Below, one piece after another: positions 6,611 to 7,125 of a stretch of 7,125 bases of DNA. The stretch comes from DASQDN01 sp035630195. GTDB taxonomy: Bacteria > Acidobacteriota > Terriglobia > Bryobacterales > Bryobacteraceae. The stretch spans positions 1 through 7,125 of the forward strand of contig DASQLD010000146.1 in assembly GCA_035630195.1 (NCBI GenBank), written 5' to 3'. The first letter of the stretch is position 1; each line of letters opens with the position of its first letter. The position numbers and the translations under genes were made by a program. The notes under the pieces were generated by a model that worked only from the letters and a program-made list of their open reading frames with translations, did no database searches and was not told the DNA's origin.

Positions 6611-6615
6611 TCCTC
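6611..6615 (-). promoter_or_regulatory. Shine-Dalgarno supporting the GTG start of the VIT-VWA gene
   Basis: On the minus strand GAGGA lies 4 nt before the GTG at 6606-6604, within a purine-rich run. The downstream ATG (codon 9) has no comparable site, so GTG is preferred. No promoter is evident in the 44-nt gap 6607-6650. Confidence 0.6.
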
Positions 6616-6650
6616 TTCGTGACGGATATGCCTCGAGAGGAAAACGCCTT

Positions 6651-7125
6651 TCAGGAGTGATGAAGATTTTGCCCGAGCTTTTGCCGGAGCTGCGCAAATA
6701 TTTGATTGGTGTCGAAGGGGACGGTGCGGGCGTCAGGAAGATCGAGAATCTTAAATGGCCGCGCGATCAACGATGCAACACGAAACTCGTACGTGATGTA
6801 TCTCTCCGGATCCATCAACACTAAACCCGTTACGCCTATTTGTTTGTAGTCCTCGAATCGATCGAGCGTGTCAGTTAGGGTGTCATCCGGAGATAGAATT
6901 TCAATGATTGCCCACGGAACAACGTTATAAATCCTCCCGGACGGCAGTGGTCGGGGACAGATCATAAGATCGGGAAGTCGATAACGTGCCCGCTCAACGA
7001 TCTGAGTCCGAACCTCCTGTAATGCTTCGAAACCCGCCTCATCCTCGAACTGCGCAAACCAAAGTAAGAGCAGCTTCTGAAGGAGGGAATGAGGGATTGT
7101 TGGCATGCTACGTGGGATGAGCACT
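6651..7125 (-). CDS. Uma2-family (DUF820) putative endonuclease, C-terminal part (5' end outside window)
   Basis: The frame is open to the window edge, so the visible 157 residues are probably the C-terminal part; a GTG at 7124-7122 could be an internal Val codon. The family is recognised by MPTIPHSLLQ near the front, EVRTQI (37-42), YRLPDLMICP (48-57, D52), WAIIEILSPDD (71-81, E75) and the Y-x-x-x-GV-x-x-x-x-x-MDP segment (93-106). Uma2 proteins have a PD-(D/E)xK nuclease-like fold, with D52 and E75 in the expected acidic positions. The Lys that usually precedes the Tyr by four residues seems to be Arg here (R89), so activity is uncertain. They are abundant in cyanobacteria and acidobacteria, mostly without known function; DNA cleavage has not been shown for most. 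There is no signal peptide in the visible part. The stop is 44 nt before the VIT-VWA gene, on the same strand. A functional link to its secreted neighbours is not obvious. Confidence 0.85.
   Translation of the reverse strand, partial: VLIPRSMPTIPHSLLQKLLLLWFAQFEDEAGFEALQEVRTQIVERARYRLPDLMICPRPLPSGRIYNVVPWAIIEILSPDDTLTDTLDRFEDYKQIGVTGLVLMDPERYITYEFRVASLIARPFKILDLPDARTVPFDTNQIFAQLRQKLGQNLHHS

Noticed and set aside
6631..6640. CCTC/GAGG mini-hairpin in the gap between the Uma2-family and VIT-VWA genes, considered as a terminator
   Set aside because: The 4-bp stem with a 2-nt loop is too small to be stable, and no T-run follows on the minus strand.

Overview
This window most resembles an environmental Gram-negative bacterium, and I lean towards Acidobacteriota (a Bryobacterales/Solibacter-like lineage). 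That lean rests on gene content and protein style: a Tat-exported formylglycine sulfatase, a secreted VIT-VWA protein, a Uma2-family protein, a SPOR-type RlpA and a receiverless sigma-54 activator, in moderately GC-rich DNA. It is an inference from family habits; the window has no rRNA or other phylogenetic marker.

The window is two gene blocks pointing at each other. Left block, + strand (1-2466): the 3' end of rlpA (septal peptidoglycan lytic transglycosylase with a SPOR domain), then 34 nt later a sigma-54 enhancer-binding protein with no receiver or sensory domain, then 6 nt later a family-4 glycosyltransferase. The tight spacing, and the lack of a clear ribosome binding site before the second and third genes, suggest one transcript with translational coupling. 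The genes point to cell-envelope or surface-polysaccharide work together with a sigma-54 regulator.

Right block, - strand (transcribed from 7125 towards 2471): the C-terminal part of a Uma2-family protein, then a secreted VIT-VWA protein (44-nt gap), then a Tat-exported sulfatase (48-nt gap), then after 128 nt a small acidic protein of unknown function with its own strong ribosome binding site. The two blocks meet with 4 nt between stop codons, inside an imperfect inverted repeat that might act as a shared transcript end.

The most unusual item is not a gene. A 61-nt imperfect palindrome (4214-4274, 21 of 23 arm positions paired in one register) is centred on the sulfatase start codon. In the mRNA it would put the AUG in a 15-nt apical loop and the weak Shine-Dalgarno-like bases in a stem, so it looks like a translation-control hairpin whose 3' arm is the coding sequence of the Tat signal peptide. 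I found no tRNA, rRNA, CRISPR array, insertion sequence or recognisable defence system. Apart from short intergenic gaps the window is filled with coding sequence.
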